Part shown: one piece after another, positions 1 through 8,096 of the stretch | How the letters are laid out: each line of letters starts with the position of its first letter | How positions within the stretch are numbered: position 1 is the stretch's first letter | Assembly (NCBI RefSeq): GCF_008327685.1 | Contig: NZ_BDDE01000015.1 | Location: forward strand, 539,386-603,385 | Length of the DNA: 64,000 nucleotides | Source of the DNA: Actinomadura sp. K4S16 | Lineage (GTDB): Bacteria > Actinomycetota > Actinomycetes > Streptosporangiales > Streptosporangiaceae | Reading direction: 5' to 3' | The notes under the pieces: model-generated | The model's input: the letters and a program-made list of their open reading frames with translations, nothing else | Databases searched by the model: none | Told to the model about the DNA's origin: nothing | Made by a program: the position numbers and the translations under genes

Positions 1-1410
1 CCGCAGAAGGTCGTCGTCGAGTACTCCTCCCCGAACGTGGCGAAGGAGATGCACGTCGGGCACCTGCGGACCACGATCGTCGGCGACGCGATCGCGCGGA
101 TCCTGGCGTTCCTCGGGCACGAGGTCGTCCGGGACAACCACGTCGGCGACTGGGGCACCCCGTTCGGCATGCTGATCGAGCACCTGCTCGACATCGGCGA
201 GGACGCCGCCGCCCGTGACGACTCCTCCGTCAGCGACCTGACCGCGTTCTACCAGGCCGCGCGGGAGAAGTTCGACGGCGACGAGGCGTTCGCCGACCGG
301 TCCCGGCGGCGGGTCGTCGCCCTCCAGGCGGGCGACGCCGAGACGCTGCGGCTCTGGAACGTCCTCGTCGAGGTGTCGAAGCGGTACTTCAACGCCGTCT
401 ACGGGCGGCTGGGCGTCACCCTCACCGACGACGACATCAAGGGCGAGAGCTACTACAACGACCTGCTGGCCCCGACCGCCCAGGAGTTGGAGGAGAAGGG
501 CATCGCGGTCATCAGCGACGGCGCGCTGTGCGCGTTCCCGCCCGGGTTCACCGGCCGCGAGGGCGAACCCCTCCCCGTGATCATCCGGAAGAGCGACGGC
601 GGCTACAACTACTCCACCACCGACCTCGCCACGATCCGGTACCGGGTCGACACCGAGCACGTCGACCGGATGGTCTACGTGGTGGGCGCGCCGCAGTCAC
701 TGCACTTCCAGATGGTGTTCGCCGTCGCGCGGATGGCGGGCTGGCTGAACGACGAGGTGAAGGCCGAGCACGCGCAGATCGGCAACGTCCTCGGCACCGA
801 CGGCAAGATCCTGCGGACCCGGGCCGGCGGCACCGTCAAGCTCTCGGAACTGCTGGACGAGGCGGTCGAGCGGGCCGGCGCCGTGTACGACGAGATCCAG
901 CATGACGCATCGTTCGACGAGGCGACCCGGGCCGAGATCGTTCAGGCTGTCGGCATGGGCGCGGTCAAGTACGCCGACCTGTCGGTGGCGCGCGACAGCG
1001 AGTACGTCTTCGACTTCGACCGGATGATCTCGTTCAACGGCAAGACCGGCCCGTACCTGCAGTACGCGGTGGCGCGGATCCGGTCGATCTTCCGGAAGGG
1101 CGGCCTCGCCCCCGAGGAGGCGACCGGCCCGATCGTGCTCACCCACCCGGCCGAGCGGGCGCTGGCGCTGGAGCTGCTCGGGTTCGGCGCCGTGCTCAAG
1201 CAGGCGGGCGAGACCGCCGAGCCGCACCGGCTGGCGAGCTACGTCTACTCGGTCGCGGACGTCTACACGACGTTCCACGAGAACTGCCCGGTGCTGAAGG
1301 CCCCCGACGAGGAGACGAAGGCGTCGCGGCTCGCGCTCTGCGCGGCGACCCTCCGCACGCTCGTCACCGGTCTCGGCCTCCTCGGCGTCCCGGCCCCGGA
1401 GCGCATGTAA
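1..1410 (+). CDS. argS: Arginyl-tRNA synthetase, 5' end outside window
   Basis: Class I aminoacyl-tRNA synthetase that charges tRNA-Arg in the cytoplasm. The frame is open from base 1, so the N-terminal part lies upstream of the window; the ATG at 37 is internal. The HIGH signature is visible as HVGH near the beginning, within the typical EYSSPNVAKEMHVGH context. The KMSKS region is replaced by a GKILRTRAGG segment, as is usual for many bacterial ArgS enzymes. The C-terminal anticodon-binding helical domain follows, and the protein ends at GVPAPERM. The gene converges on the oxidoreductase at 1495, with a hairpin between them. Family identity is secure; only the length is incomplete. Confidence 0.97.
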   Translation, partial: PQKVVVEYSSPNVAKEMHVGHLRTTIVGDAIARILAFLGHEVVRDNHVGDWGTPFGMLIEHLLDIGEDAAARDDSSVSDLTAFYQAAREKFDGDEAFADRSRRRVVALQAGDAETLRLWNVLVEVSKRYFNAVYGRLGVTLTDDDIKGESYYNDLLAPTAQELEEKGIAVISDGALCAFPPGFTGREGEPLPVIIRKSDGGYNYSTTDLATIRYRVDTEHVDRMVYVVGAPQSLHFQMVFAVARMAGWLNDEVKAEHAQIGNVLGTDGKILRTRAGGTVKLSELLDEAVERAGAVYDEIQHDASFDEATRAEIVQAVGMGAVKYADLSVARDSEYVFDFDRMISFNGKTGPYLQYAVARIRSIFRKGGLAPEEATGPIVLTHPAERALALELLGFGAVLKQAGETAEPHRLASYVYSVADVYTTFHENCPVLKAPDEETKASRLALCAATLRTLVTGLGLLGVPAPERM

Positions 1411-1414
1411 GGGA

Positions 1415-1445
1415 GCGGGCCCCGGGCGGCGACCCGCGGGCCCGC
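1415..1445. terminator. Hairpin between convergent argS and LLM oxidoreductase
   Basis: Arms GCGGGCCC at 1415-1422 and GGGCCCGC at 1438-1445 are perfectly complementary, and an inner CGGG/CCCG pair extends the stem with one bulge. It lies just after the argS stop, between converging genes. There is no U-tract, so its role as a bidirectional terminator is inferred from position and stem strength. Confidence 0.5.
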
Positions 1446-1494
1446 GTCCGACCGGTCCGCCTGTCCCCGGCCCGGCACGTCGCCGGCCCGTGCG

Positions 1495-2457
1495 TCACGG
1501 CACGCGCGTGCCGTGCGGTGAGGGCTGGCCGGCTCGTGCCGGGGCCTGCGGGGCGGCCTCTCCCTGGGCGGACGCGGCCCGTTCGCGGGCGACCTGCTCC
1601 CGGACGGCCGGAACGATCTCCAGGGCGAACACCGGAAGCTGCTCGGGGCCGCCGCCGTACAGGAACGAGTCGACGCCGTGGCCGACGGCCAGCTCGGTCA
1701 GCTCGTACACCCACTGGCGCGGCGGGCCGTGCAGGAAGCCCCGCGACTCCCGCTCGTCGAGGCTCCCTTCGAGGACGTAGACGCGGCGGATCTCGGCGGG
1801 CCGGCGCCCCGCCCGCCGCGCGGCGTCGTCGAGGCGGCGCTGCCCGTCGGCGAGCCGCTTCGGCGGGACGAGCGAGGACGGCGCGATCCAGCCGTCGGCG
1901 ACCCGTCCGGCGAGGTCGATGCCGCGCGGACCGGTGACGCCGAGCCAGATGCCGATCTGGTGCGCGGGCGCCGGGCCCGCCTGCGCCGCCGCGAACCGGT
2001 AGTGCTCGCCCGCGAACCGCAGCCCGTTCTGGTCGCTCCAGTGCAGCCGGATGAGCTGCACGGCCTCCTCCAGTGCCCTGCGCGACGCCTTCCCGTCCAG
2101 GCGCGGGCCCCCGTACGCCTCGATGCCGTTCGGCGACATCCCCGTGCCGAGTCCGAGCTCGGCGCGGCCGCCGCTGAGCCGGTCCATCGTGGCGATCGCC
2201 TTCGCCAGCGCGGCGGGCGACCGCAGCGGCAGGCACGCCACCGCCGGCAGGACCCGGATCCGGGACGTGCCGGCCAGCACGGCCGCCATCAGCGTGAGCG
2301 CGTCGGCGGTGTCGCGCCGGTACGGCTCGTCGCGGACGCCGAGCAGGTCGAGCCCGTACCGGTCCGCCTCCTGCGCGGTGCGGACCAGCGGGGCGGCGGA
2401 GTCCGGGGCGAGGGACAGGCCGAACCGCAGCGGCCGCCTCGATCGAGGCGGCGTCAC
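1495..2457 (-). CDS. LLM class F420-dependent oxidoreductase
   Basis: Luciferase-like monooxygenase-fold protein of about 320 residues, probably using reduced F420 or flavin. The N terminus RFGLSLAPDSAAPLVRTAQEA, the central GRAELGLGTGM segment and the later IWLGVTGPRGIDLAGRVADG segment are typical of the family's TIM barrel. I place the start at the GTG at 2457, whose GTGA overlaps the TGA of the upstream DUF2630 gene. The open frame extends further upstream, but only with Pro/Arg/Gly-rich residues antisense to nothing conserved. The substrate cannot be told from sequence. It is the last gene of the operon that begins at 3691. Confidence 0.85.
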   Translation of the reverse strand: MTPPRSRRPLRFGLSLAPDSAAPLVRTAQEADRYGLDLLGVRDEPYRRDTADALTLMAAVLAGTSRIRVLPAVACLPLRSPAALAKAIATMDRLSGGRAELGLGTGMSPNGIEAYGGPRLDGKASRRALEEAVQLIRLHWSDQNGLRFAGEHYRFAAAQAGPAPAHQIGIWLGVTGPRGIDLAGRVADGWIAPSSLVPPKRLADGQRRLDDAARRAGRRPAEIRRVYVLEGSLDERESRGFLHGPPRQWVYELTELAVGHGVDSFLYGGGPEQLPVFALEIVPAVREQVARERAASAQGEAAPQAPARAGQPSPHGTRVP

Positions 2458-2699
2458 TGCAGGTAGCCTTCGACCTCGTCCGGCGGCCGGACCTCGGCGC
2501 CGCCGGGGTCCTCGCCGGCCTCCAGCCGGGCCCGGCGGCGGCGCAGCAGGTCCCAGCACTGGTCGAGCGCGACCTCCAGCCGCTCCAGCCGCCGGTGCTC
2601 CTCCTCCCGGTCCAGTTCGCCCCGCTGGTACCGTTCGCGGAGCCGCCGCTCCTCCCCCACGTACTGGTCGACGCGGGCCAGGATGTCCTTCTCGTCCAC
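2454..2699 (-). CDS. DUF2630 family small protein
   Basis: An 81-residue, highly charged, probably alpha-helical protein. It starts MDEKDILARVDQYVGEE and has an Arg/Glu-rich middle and a short acidic tail with EVEGYLQ at the end. This matches the actinobacterial DUF2630 family in length and pattern; no biochemical function is known to me. Its TGA overlaps the GTG start of the LLM oxidoreductase by four bases, and its own start lies 5 bases after the stop of the Lys/Ala-rich protein, so the three genes are probably co-transcribed. Confidence 0.82.
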   Translation of the reverse strand: MDEKDILARVDQYVGEERRLRERYQRGELDREEEHRRLERLEVALDQCWDLLRRRRARLEAGEDPGGAEVRPPDEVEGYLQ

Positions 2700-2704
2700 G
2701 GTTC

Positions 2705-3691
2705 TCAGCGCTCGCGGCCGTAGTCGGTGAGCCCGCTCAGGAAGCCGCCGTCCGTCCGCGTCGAGTGCTGGAGCGGATCGGTCTTCGGCTCCACGACGGG
2801 CGCCGCAGGCGGTGTGGTCCGTGCGGCGCTCGACCGCGCGGGAGTCTTGCGGGCGGCCGGGGACTTGGAGGTCCTCGATTTGGCCGCCCCCTTCGCGGTG
2901 CCCGACCTGGTGCTCGCGGTCGTCCGCGACGACGTCGACTTGCGCGCGGCGCTCGTCCGGGACTTGGGCGCGGCGCTCGTCCGGGACTTGGGCGCGGCCG
3001 TCTTCTTCGCCGTCGCCGATGTCTTCGACGCTCCCGAGGTCTTCGCCGCGCTCGCCGTCTTGGACGTGCCCGCCGTCCGGGACGTGGCCGCCTTCGACGT
3101 GGACTTGCGCGCCGTGGACGTCTTCGTCCCCGTACGGGCGGACGCCGTCGTCCTGGAGCGGCCGGACGCCGCCGAGGTGGACTTGCGGGCCGTGGTCCGG
3201 CCGGCGCCGTTCTTGCTCGCCGCGGTCTTCCGCGCCGTCGTGGCGCGGGTCCCGGTCGACTTGGCGGTGGTGGTGATGACCTTGGCCGCGGCGTCCATCG
3301 CCTTGGCGGCGTCGGACATGGCCTTGGTGGCGCTGGTCATCGCCTTGGTCATCGCCGTCATCGCCTTGGCCGACGAGGAGGCCTTGGTCGCCACCGACTT
3401 CATCTGCGTCGCGGCGGTCTTGGCCTGGCTCGCGGCCTTGGTGACGCGGGTCGCGGCGGCCGACGACGACGCCGACGACCGGGTGGACGCGGCCGGCTTC
3501 CTCGCCGTGCTGCTCCTGGTCGCGGCCGTGCGGCTCGTCGTGCGGCCGGTCGTGGACCTCGACGGCGACTTCGCCGCCGAGGTCCGCTTGGCCGCCGGTT
3601 TCTTGGCGGCGGTGGACTTGGTCGCTGATGTGCTCTTCGTACGCGCGGCCGTCCCTCGGCTCGCCGTACGCGATGCGGTCTTGGTAGGCAC
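2705..3691 (-). CDS. Lys/Ala/Ser/Thr-rich histone H1-like low-complexity protein
   Basis: A 328-residue basic protein made almost entirely of Ala, Lys, Ser, Thr and Arg, with many AAKK, TARK and KSTS repeats and almost no aromatic residues. Residues about 82-145 differ: they carry repeated KAM-type units (TKAM, AKAM, DAAKAM) that could form a long amphipathic helix. The C terminus ends in a non-repetitive tail, GGFLSGLTDYGRER. The composition resembles histone H1 tails and actinobacterial nucleoid proteins, so DNA or polyanion binding is inferred; the middle recalls LEA-like or phasin-like helices. It is the first gene of the operon with DUF2630 and the LLM oxidoreductase. No globular domain is recognisable. 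Confidence 0.72.
   Translation of the reverse strand: MPTKTASRTASRGTAARTKSTSATKSTAAKKPAAKRTSAAKSPSRSTTGRTTSRTAATRSSTARKPAASTRSSASSSAAATRVTKAASQAKTAATQMKSVATKASSSAKAMTAMTKAMTSATKAMSDAAKAMDAAAKVITTTAKSTGTRATTARKTAASKNGAGRTTARKSTSAASGRSRTTASARTGTKTSTARKSTSKAATSRTAGTSKTASAAKTSGASKTSATAKKTAAPKSRTSAAPKSRTSAARKSTSSRTTASTRSGTAKGAAKSRTSKSPAARKTPARSSAARTTPPAAPVVEPKTDPLQHSTRTDGGFLSGLTDYGRER
2945..2992. repeat. 24-bp tandem duplication inside the Lys/Ala-rich gene
   Basis: Two exact copies of a 24-bp unit lie end to end at 2945-2968 and 2969-2992. They encode the duplicated APKSRTSA segment of the histone-tail-like protein. The duplication keeps the frame and is likely a recent slippage product. Confidence 0.8.
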
Positions 3692-3772
3692 TGATCTCCC
3701 CCCACTGTGATCAGTTACGGGGAGATCTATTCCACACTTCGTGACCCTCTACACACGCAGCGTCATTTCAGC

Positions 3773-4627
3773 TCAGACGCCCACCGGATGCCAGACCGTC
3801 TTGGTCTCCAGGAAAGCGGTCATCCGCGCGGTTCCCGGCTCGCCCGTCCAGTCCTCGTCCGCGGGGCGCAGGACCCTCTTGAGGTTCTCGGCCGCCTTCT
3901 CTTCCAGTTCCTGGACGTGCTCGGGCGGCGCGCCGGCCAGGTCTATGGCGTTGACGTCCATGTGGGTCGCCAGCCAGGGCGCGATCTCGGTGCGCCGGCC
4001 CGTGAGGAGGTTGACGACACCGCCCGGCAGGTCGGAGGTGGCCAGCACCTCCGCCAGGGTGATCGACGGCAGCGGCGCCGGCTCGGAGGCGACCACCACG
4101 GCCGTGTTGCCGGACACGATGACCGGGGCCAGGACGGAGACCAGGCCCAGCAGCGGCGAGTCGGGCGCGACGACGGCGACGACGCCGGTGGGCTCGGGCG
4201 TGGAGAAGTTGAAGAACGGCCCCGACACGGGGTTGGCGGCCCCGGCGACGGCGCTCAGCTTGTCGGCCCAGCCCGCGTACCAGACCCACCGGTCGACGGC
4301 GGCGTCCACCTCGGTCCCGGCGGCGCCCTTGGACGCGCCGGCCTGGCGCAGCTCGTCCACGAACTGGTCGCGGCGGCCCTCCAGCATCTCGGCGATCCGG
4401 TAGAGGATCTGGCCGCGGTTGTAGGCGGTCCGCCCGGACCAGCCGGGGAAGGCCTTGCGGGCGGCGACCACGGCGTCGCGGGCGTCCTTGCGGGACGCCT
4501 GGGAGGCGTTGGCGAGGAAGCGGCCCTTGGAGTCGGTCACGGGGTAGGACCTGCCGGATTCGGACCGGGGGAACGCGCCCCCGATGTACAGCTTGTAGGT
4601 CTTGCGGACGGCGAGACGGTCAGGCAT
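3773..4627 (-). CDS. Truncated aldehyde dehydrogenase paralogue without catalytic half
   Basis: A 284-residue protein matching only the N-terminal cofactor-binding part of the ALDH superfamily (YKLYIGGAFPRSES, then TGVVAVVAPDSPLLG, LPGGVVNLLTG). Normal ALDHs are about 480 residues. I see no cysteine anywhere, no ELGGK glutamate motif and no EEIFGP motif. The NAD-contacting lysine position reads VVASEP rather than VVLKPAE. It is therefore unlikely to oxidise aldehydes itself. Its ATG overlaps the stop of the full-length ALDH by 8 bases, so it is translationally coupled as the third gene after deoC. A regulatory or subunit role for the active enzyme is inference. Confidence 0.85.
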   Translation of the reverse strand: MPDRLAVRKTYKLYIGGAFPRSESGRSYPVTDSKGRFLANASQASRKDARDAVVAARKAFPGWSGRTAYNRGQILYRIAEMLEGRRDQFVDELRQAGASKGAAGTEVDAAVDRWVWYAGWADKLSAVAGAANPVSGPFFNFSTPEPTGVVAVVAPDSPLLGLVSVLAPVIVSGNTAVVVASEPAPLPSITLAEVLATSDLPGGVVNLLTGRRTEIAPWLATHMDVNAIDLAGAPPEHVQELEEKAAENLKRVLRPADEDWTGEPGTARMTAFLETKTVWHPVGV

Positions 4628-6050
4628 TGAGGTAGGCCTCCAGTCCGTGGCGTCCGCCCTCGCGGCCGAACCCCGATTCCTTGTAGCCGCCGAACGGGGA
4701 GGCCGGGTCGAACTTGTTGAAGGTGTTGGCCCACACGACCCCGGCGCGGAGCCGCTGCGCCGTCCACAGGATCTGCGACCCCTTCTCGGTCCAGATGCCC
4801 GCCGACAGCCCGTACGGGGTGTTGTTGGCCTTGGTGACGGCCTCCTCCGGCGTGCGGAACGTCAGCACGGAAAGGACGGGCCCGAAGATCTCCTCGCGGG
4901 CGATCCGGTGCGACTGCGCCACCCCGGTGAACAGGGTGGGGGCGAACCAGAACCCCTGGGACGGCAGCTCGCAGGGCGGCGACCAGCGCTCGGCGCCCTC
5001 GGCCTCGCCGGCGTCCGACAGCTCCCGGATCCGCGCCAGCTGCGCGGCGGAGTTGATCGCGCCGATGTCGGTGTTCTTGTCGAGGGGGTCGCCGACCCGC
5101 AGCGTCGCCATCCGCGCCTTGAGCCGCTCCAGGACCTCCTCGGCGACCGACTCCTGCACCAGCAGCCGCGACCCGGCGCAGCACACGTGGCCCTGGTTGA
5201 AGAAGATGCCGTTGACGATGCCCTCGACGGCCTGGTCGAGCGCGGCGTCCTCGTAGACGATGTTGGCGGCCTTGCCGCCGAGCTCCAGCGTCAGCCTCCT
5301 GCCGGTTCCGGCGAGGGTGCGGGCGATCTGGCGGCCGACGTCGGTGGAGCCGGTGAAGGCGACCTTGTCGATGCCCGGGTGCGACACCAGGGCCGCGCCG
5401 GTCTCGCCGGCGCCGGTGACGATGTTGACGACGCCGGGCGGCAGCTCGGCCTGGCGGCAGATGTCGGCGAACAGCAGCGCCGTCAGCGGCGTGGTCTCGG
5501 CCGGCTTGAGGACGACGGTGTTGCCGCACGCCAGCGCGGGGGCGACCTTCCAGGCCAGCATCAGCAGCGGGAAGTTCCACGGGATGACCTGCCCGGCCAC
5601 CCCGAGGGGGCGGGGGTCGGGCCCGAAGCCGGCGTGGCGCAGCTTGTCGGCCCAGCCCGCGTAGTAGAAGAACCACGCCGCGACCAGCGGGACGTCCACG
5701 TCCCGCGACTCGCGGATCGGCTTGCCGTTGTCGATCGACTCCAGGACGGCCAGTTCCCGCGCCCGCTCCTGAATGATTCGCGCGATCCGGTACAGGTACT
5801 TGGCCCGCTCGGTCCCGGGCATCGGGCCCCAGACCTTGTCGTAGGCGGTGCGGGCGGCCCGCACGGCGCGGTCGACGTCCGCCTCGTCCGCGCACGCGAT
5901 GTCGGCCAGGACGCTCTCGTCGGCCGGGTTGATCGACTTGAACGGCTCGCCGTGCCCGTCGGTGAACTCGCCGTTGACGAACAGCCCGTAGGAGCCGCGG
6001 ATGTCGACGACGGACCGGGACTCGGGTGCCGGCGCGTACTCGAAAACCAT
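4620..6050 (-). CDS. Aldehyde dehydrogenase, full length
   Basis: NAD(P)-dependent aldehyde dehydrogenase of 476 residues. The Rossmann part shows VAGQVIPWNFPLL, VVLKPAETTP and AFTGST. The general base E256 is in LTLELGGK and the catalytic cysteine is probably C290 in NQGHVCCAGSR. EEIFGP and NTFNKFDPASPFGGYKESG complete the fold. The start is the ATG at 6050, only 2 bases after the deoC stop; the frame is open upstream inside deoC but that part is antisense-like low complexity. Placed next to deoC, it most likely oxidises acetaldehyde released from deoxyribose 5-phosphate, or a related aldehyde. The substrate is inferred from context. Confidence 0.92.
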   Translation of the reverse strand: MVFEYAPAPESRSVVDIRGSYGLFVNGEFTDGHGEPFKSINPADESVLADIACADEADVDRAVRAARTAYDKVWGPMPGTERAKYLYRIARIIQERARELAVLESIDNGKPIRESRDVDVPLVAAWFFYYAGWADKLRHAGFGPDPRPLGVAGQVIPWNFPLLMLAWKVAPALACGNTVVLKPAETTPLTALLFADICRQAELPPGVVNIVTGAGETGAALVSHPGIDKVAFTGSTDVGRQIARTLAGTGRRLTLELGGKAANIVYEDAALDQAVEGIVNGIFFNQGHVCCAGSRLLVQESVAEEVLERLKARMATLRVGDPLDKNTDIGAINSAAQLARIRELSDAGEAEGAERWSPPCELPSQGFWFAPTLFTGVAQSHRIAREEIFGPVLSVLTFRTPEEAVTKANNTPYGLSAGIWTEKGSQILWTAQRLRAGVVWANTFNKFDPASPFGGYKESGFGREGGRHGLEAYLNA

Positions 6051-6052
6051 GA

Positions 6053-6982
6053 TCAGTCCAGCGTGAAGTAGTCGGGACCGGAGTACACCCCGGTGGCGAG
6101 CTTGCGGCGCTGCATCAGCAGGTCGTTCAACACCGAGGAGGCCCCCAGCCGGAACCACTCGGGCGTCAGCCAGTCGGGGCCGGCGGTCTCGTTCACCAGC
6201 ACCAGGTACTTGATCGCGTCCTTGGTGGTGCGGATCCCGCCCGCGGGCTTGACCCCGACCTGCCGCCCGGTGGCGGCCCGGTAGTCGCGGACGGCCTCCA
6301 GCATGACCAGGGTGACCGGCAGCGTCGCCGCGGGCGACACCTTCCCGGTCGAGGTCTTGATGAAGTCGGCCCCGGCGCGCATCGCGAGCCAGGAGGCCCG
6401 CCGCACGTTGTCGTAGGTGGCGAGCTCGCCGGTCTCCAGGATCACCTTCAGGTGCGCGGGCCCGCACGCGTCCTTGACCGCGACGATCTCGTCGGACACC
6501 TTGGTGTAGTCGCCGGACAGGAACGCGCCCCGGTCGATCACCATGTCGATCTCGGCCGCCCCCGCCGCCACCGCGGCCCGGGTGTCGGCGAGCTTGGCCT
6601 CCATCGGCGCCCGCCCGGACGGGAAGGCCGTCGCCACGCTGGCGACGCCGATCCCCGTCCCGTCGAGGGCCCGGACCGCGGTCTCGACCATGTCGGGGTA
6701 CACGCAGACGGCGGCCACCTTCGGCGCCGAGGCGTCCGCCGGGTCGGGGTGCGCGGCCTTGGCGCACAGCGCCCGCACCTTCCCCGCCGTGTCCGCGCCT
6801 TCCAGCGTGGTCAGGTCCACCATCGAGATCGCCAGGTCGATCGCCGCGGCCTTCGCCGACGTCTTGATCGACCGGGTGGCGAGCCGCGCCGCCCGCTCCT
6901 CGGCGCCGACCCGGTCCACGCCGGGGAGGCCGTGCAGGAAGGCGCGCAGCTCGGCGGCGCTGTTCAGAGTCTCCGTTGACAC
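6053..6982 (-). CDS. deoC: Deoxyribose-phosphate aldolase
   Basis: Splits 2-deoxyribose 5-phosphate into glyceraldehyde 3-phosphate and acetaldehyde in deoxynucleoside catabolism. The class I aldolase Schiff-base lysine is K209 in DFIKTSTGK, and the second active-site lysine is K245 in VGVKPAGGIR. At 309 residues it belongs to the longer subclass compared with the 259-residue E. coli enzyme; the extra residues are N-terminal helices and a C-terminal tail (GVYSGPDYFTLD). It is the first gene of a tight three-gene operon with two ALDH-family genes. The ATG at 6982 starts MSTETLNSAAELR. Confidence 0.95.
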   Translation of the reverse strand: MSTETLNSAAELRAFLHGLPGVDRVGAEERAARLATRSIKTSAKAAAIDLAISMVDLTTLEGADTAGKVRALCAKAAHPDPADASAPKVAAVCVYPDMVETAVRALDGTGIGVASVATAFPSGRAPMEAKLADTRAAVAAGAAEIDMVIDRGAFLSGDYTKVSDEIVAVKDACGPAHLKVILETGELATYDNVRRASWLAMRAGADFIKTSTGKVSPAATLPVTLVMLEAVRDYRAATGRQVGVKPAGGIRTTKDAIKYLVLVNETAGPDWLTPEWFRLGASSVLNDLLMQRRKLATGVYSGPDYFTLD

Positions 6983-7025
6983 TCCCCAAGCATCGCCGAA
7001 CTACGCCCCAGGCACAAAACGGACC

Positions 7026-8096
7026 TCAGCGGAGCGGCTCCGTCGTCCACCGCGCGGGGTCGGTGCCGAGCGGCGTCGTCCGTCGGTAGAGGCCCGTCAC
7101 GCCGCCTCCGGCCTGGAGGCGGCGCAGCGGCTCCCCGGTCGCGTTGATCTCGATGTCGAAGCCGCGCACTCCGTAGACCCTGAGGATCTGCGACTTCGCC
7201 GGGGGCACCAGGCCGACATTCGGCCCGGGGTTCGGCCCGGTGTGCGGCAGCCGCGTGTCGAACGCCGGATGCCCGTCGACGGTGGTGTTGGGCTGGAACA
7301 CCCCGCCCCTCCGCGCAGCGGCCGGCTGCAGCGAGATGAGCAGGTCGCCGTCCCGTCCGGGGACGGCGAGCGAGATCATGACCTCCGCGGGGGCGGCGAC
7401 CCAGGTCCTCGTGGCCCTGAGCCCGTCCGGGAGCCCGGTGACGCGCACGGGGAACGCCGCCGGGCGGTCGCCGCCGAACCTCACCCCCGCCGCGATGCGC
7501 TGGACGGTCACCGGGTCGGCGACGGCGCGGTCGTTGACCGTCAGCACGGCCCAGCTCTTCGGCCGGTACTCCCACCGGAACTCGGCCGGCACCTGGTCCG
7601 ACCCCGGCCCGCCGGGCTTGATCGACCAGTAGGCGGGCCGCCCGCCGACCGGCGCGGCCTTCGTCAGGTGCCCCTTCCCGCCTCCCGGCAGCAGCGGCAC
7701 GCCCGGCGAGACCCCGGGCGGGCCCACGCTCACCTCGATGGCCGTGCTGCCCGGCCCGCGCCCGGCCGACACCGTGAACACCGTCCCCCGCTGGGCGTCC
7801 TGCGCCACCCGCGTCCGCGCGTAGCCGGGGGGCAGCCACCCGAACGCGGCCTTCTCGATCAGCGGGCTCGGAAACCTGGCCGGCCCGGCCACCGCGCTCG
7901 GACGCTCCGCCGAGGACGAGGGGAGCACCGTGATCCCGGCGACGCCCGCCGCGACCCCCGCGGCGACGGCCGCGACGGCGGCCCGCCTCGTCCGCCGGAT
8001 CCGCCGCGCCCGCGCCACCGCCGCCGCGACGTCCACGGCCGAGACGGGGGCGGGGGCGTCGGCGAGGCGCTCCAGCCTCTCCTTGAGGTCGTTCAT
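7026..8096 (-). CDS. Membrane-anchored anti-sigma/sensor-like protein
   Basis: A 356-residue protein with a short cytoplasmic N terminus (MNDLKERLERLAD), a basic RRIRRTRR stretch and one Ala/Val-rich transmembrane segment at about residues 36-56, then a large extracytoplasmic region. Its ATG overlaps the TGA of the sigma factor gene (ATGA). This is the usual arrangement for a sigma factor and its membrane partner. No zinc-binding HxxxCxxC anti-sigma motif is visible, so if it restrains the sigma factor it does so through another surface. The outer domain looks beta-rich, but I recognise no family in it. Confidence 0.75.
   Translation of the reverse strand: MNDLKERLERLADAPAPVSAVDVAAAVARARRIRRTRRAAVAAVAAGVAAGVAGITVLPSSSAERPSAVAGPARFPSPLIEKAAFGWLPPGYARTRVAQDAQRGTVFTVSAGRGPGSTAIEVSVGPPGVSPGVPLLPGGGKGHLTKAAPVGGRPAYWSIKPGGPGSDQVPAEFRWEYRPKSWAVLTVNDRAVADPVTVQRIAAGVRFGGDRPAAFPVRVTGLPDGLRATRTWVAAPAEVMISLAVPGRDGDLLISLQPAAARRGGVFQPNTTVDGHPAFDTRLPHTGPNPGPNVGLVPPAKSQILRVYGVRGFDIEINATGEPLRRLQAGGGVTGLYRRTTPLGTDPARWTTEPLR

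Noticed and set aside
82..145. Bases 82-145 taken as a separate feature
   Set aside because: Falls inside the argS coding sequence and has no independent signal.
4620..6989. A single 789-codon frame running from the full ALDH back through the deoC region
   Set aside because: The upstream part is antisense-frame low complexity inside deoC; the ALDH family N terminus starts at the ATG at 6050, 2 bases after the deoC stop.
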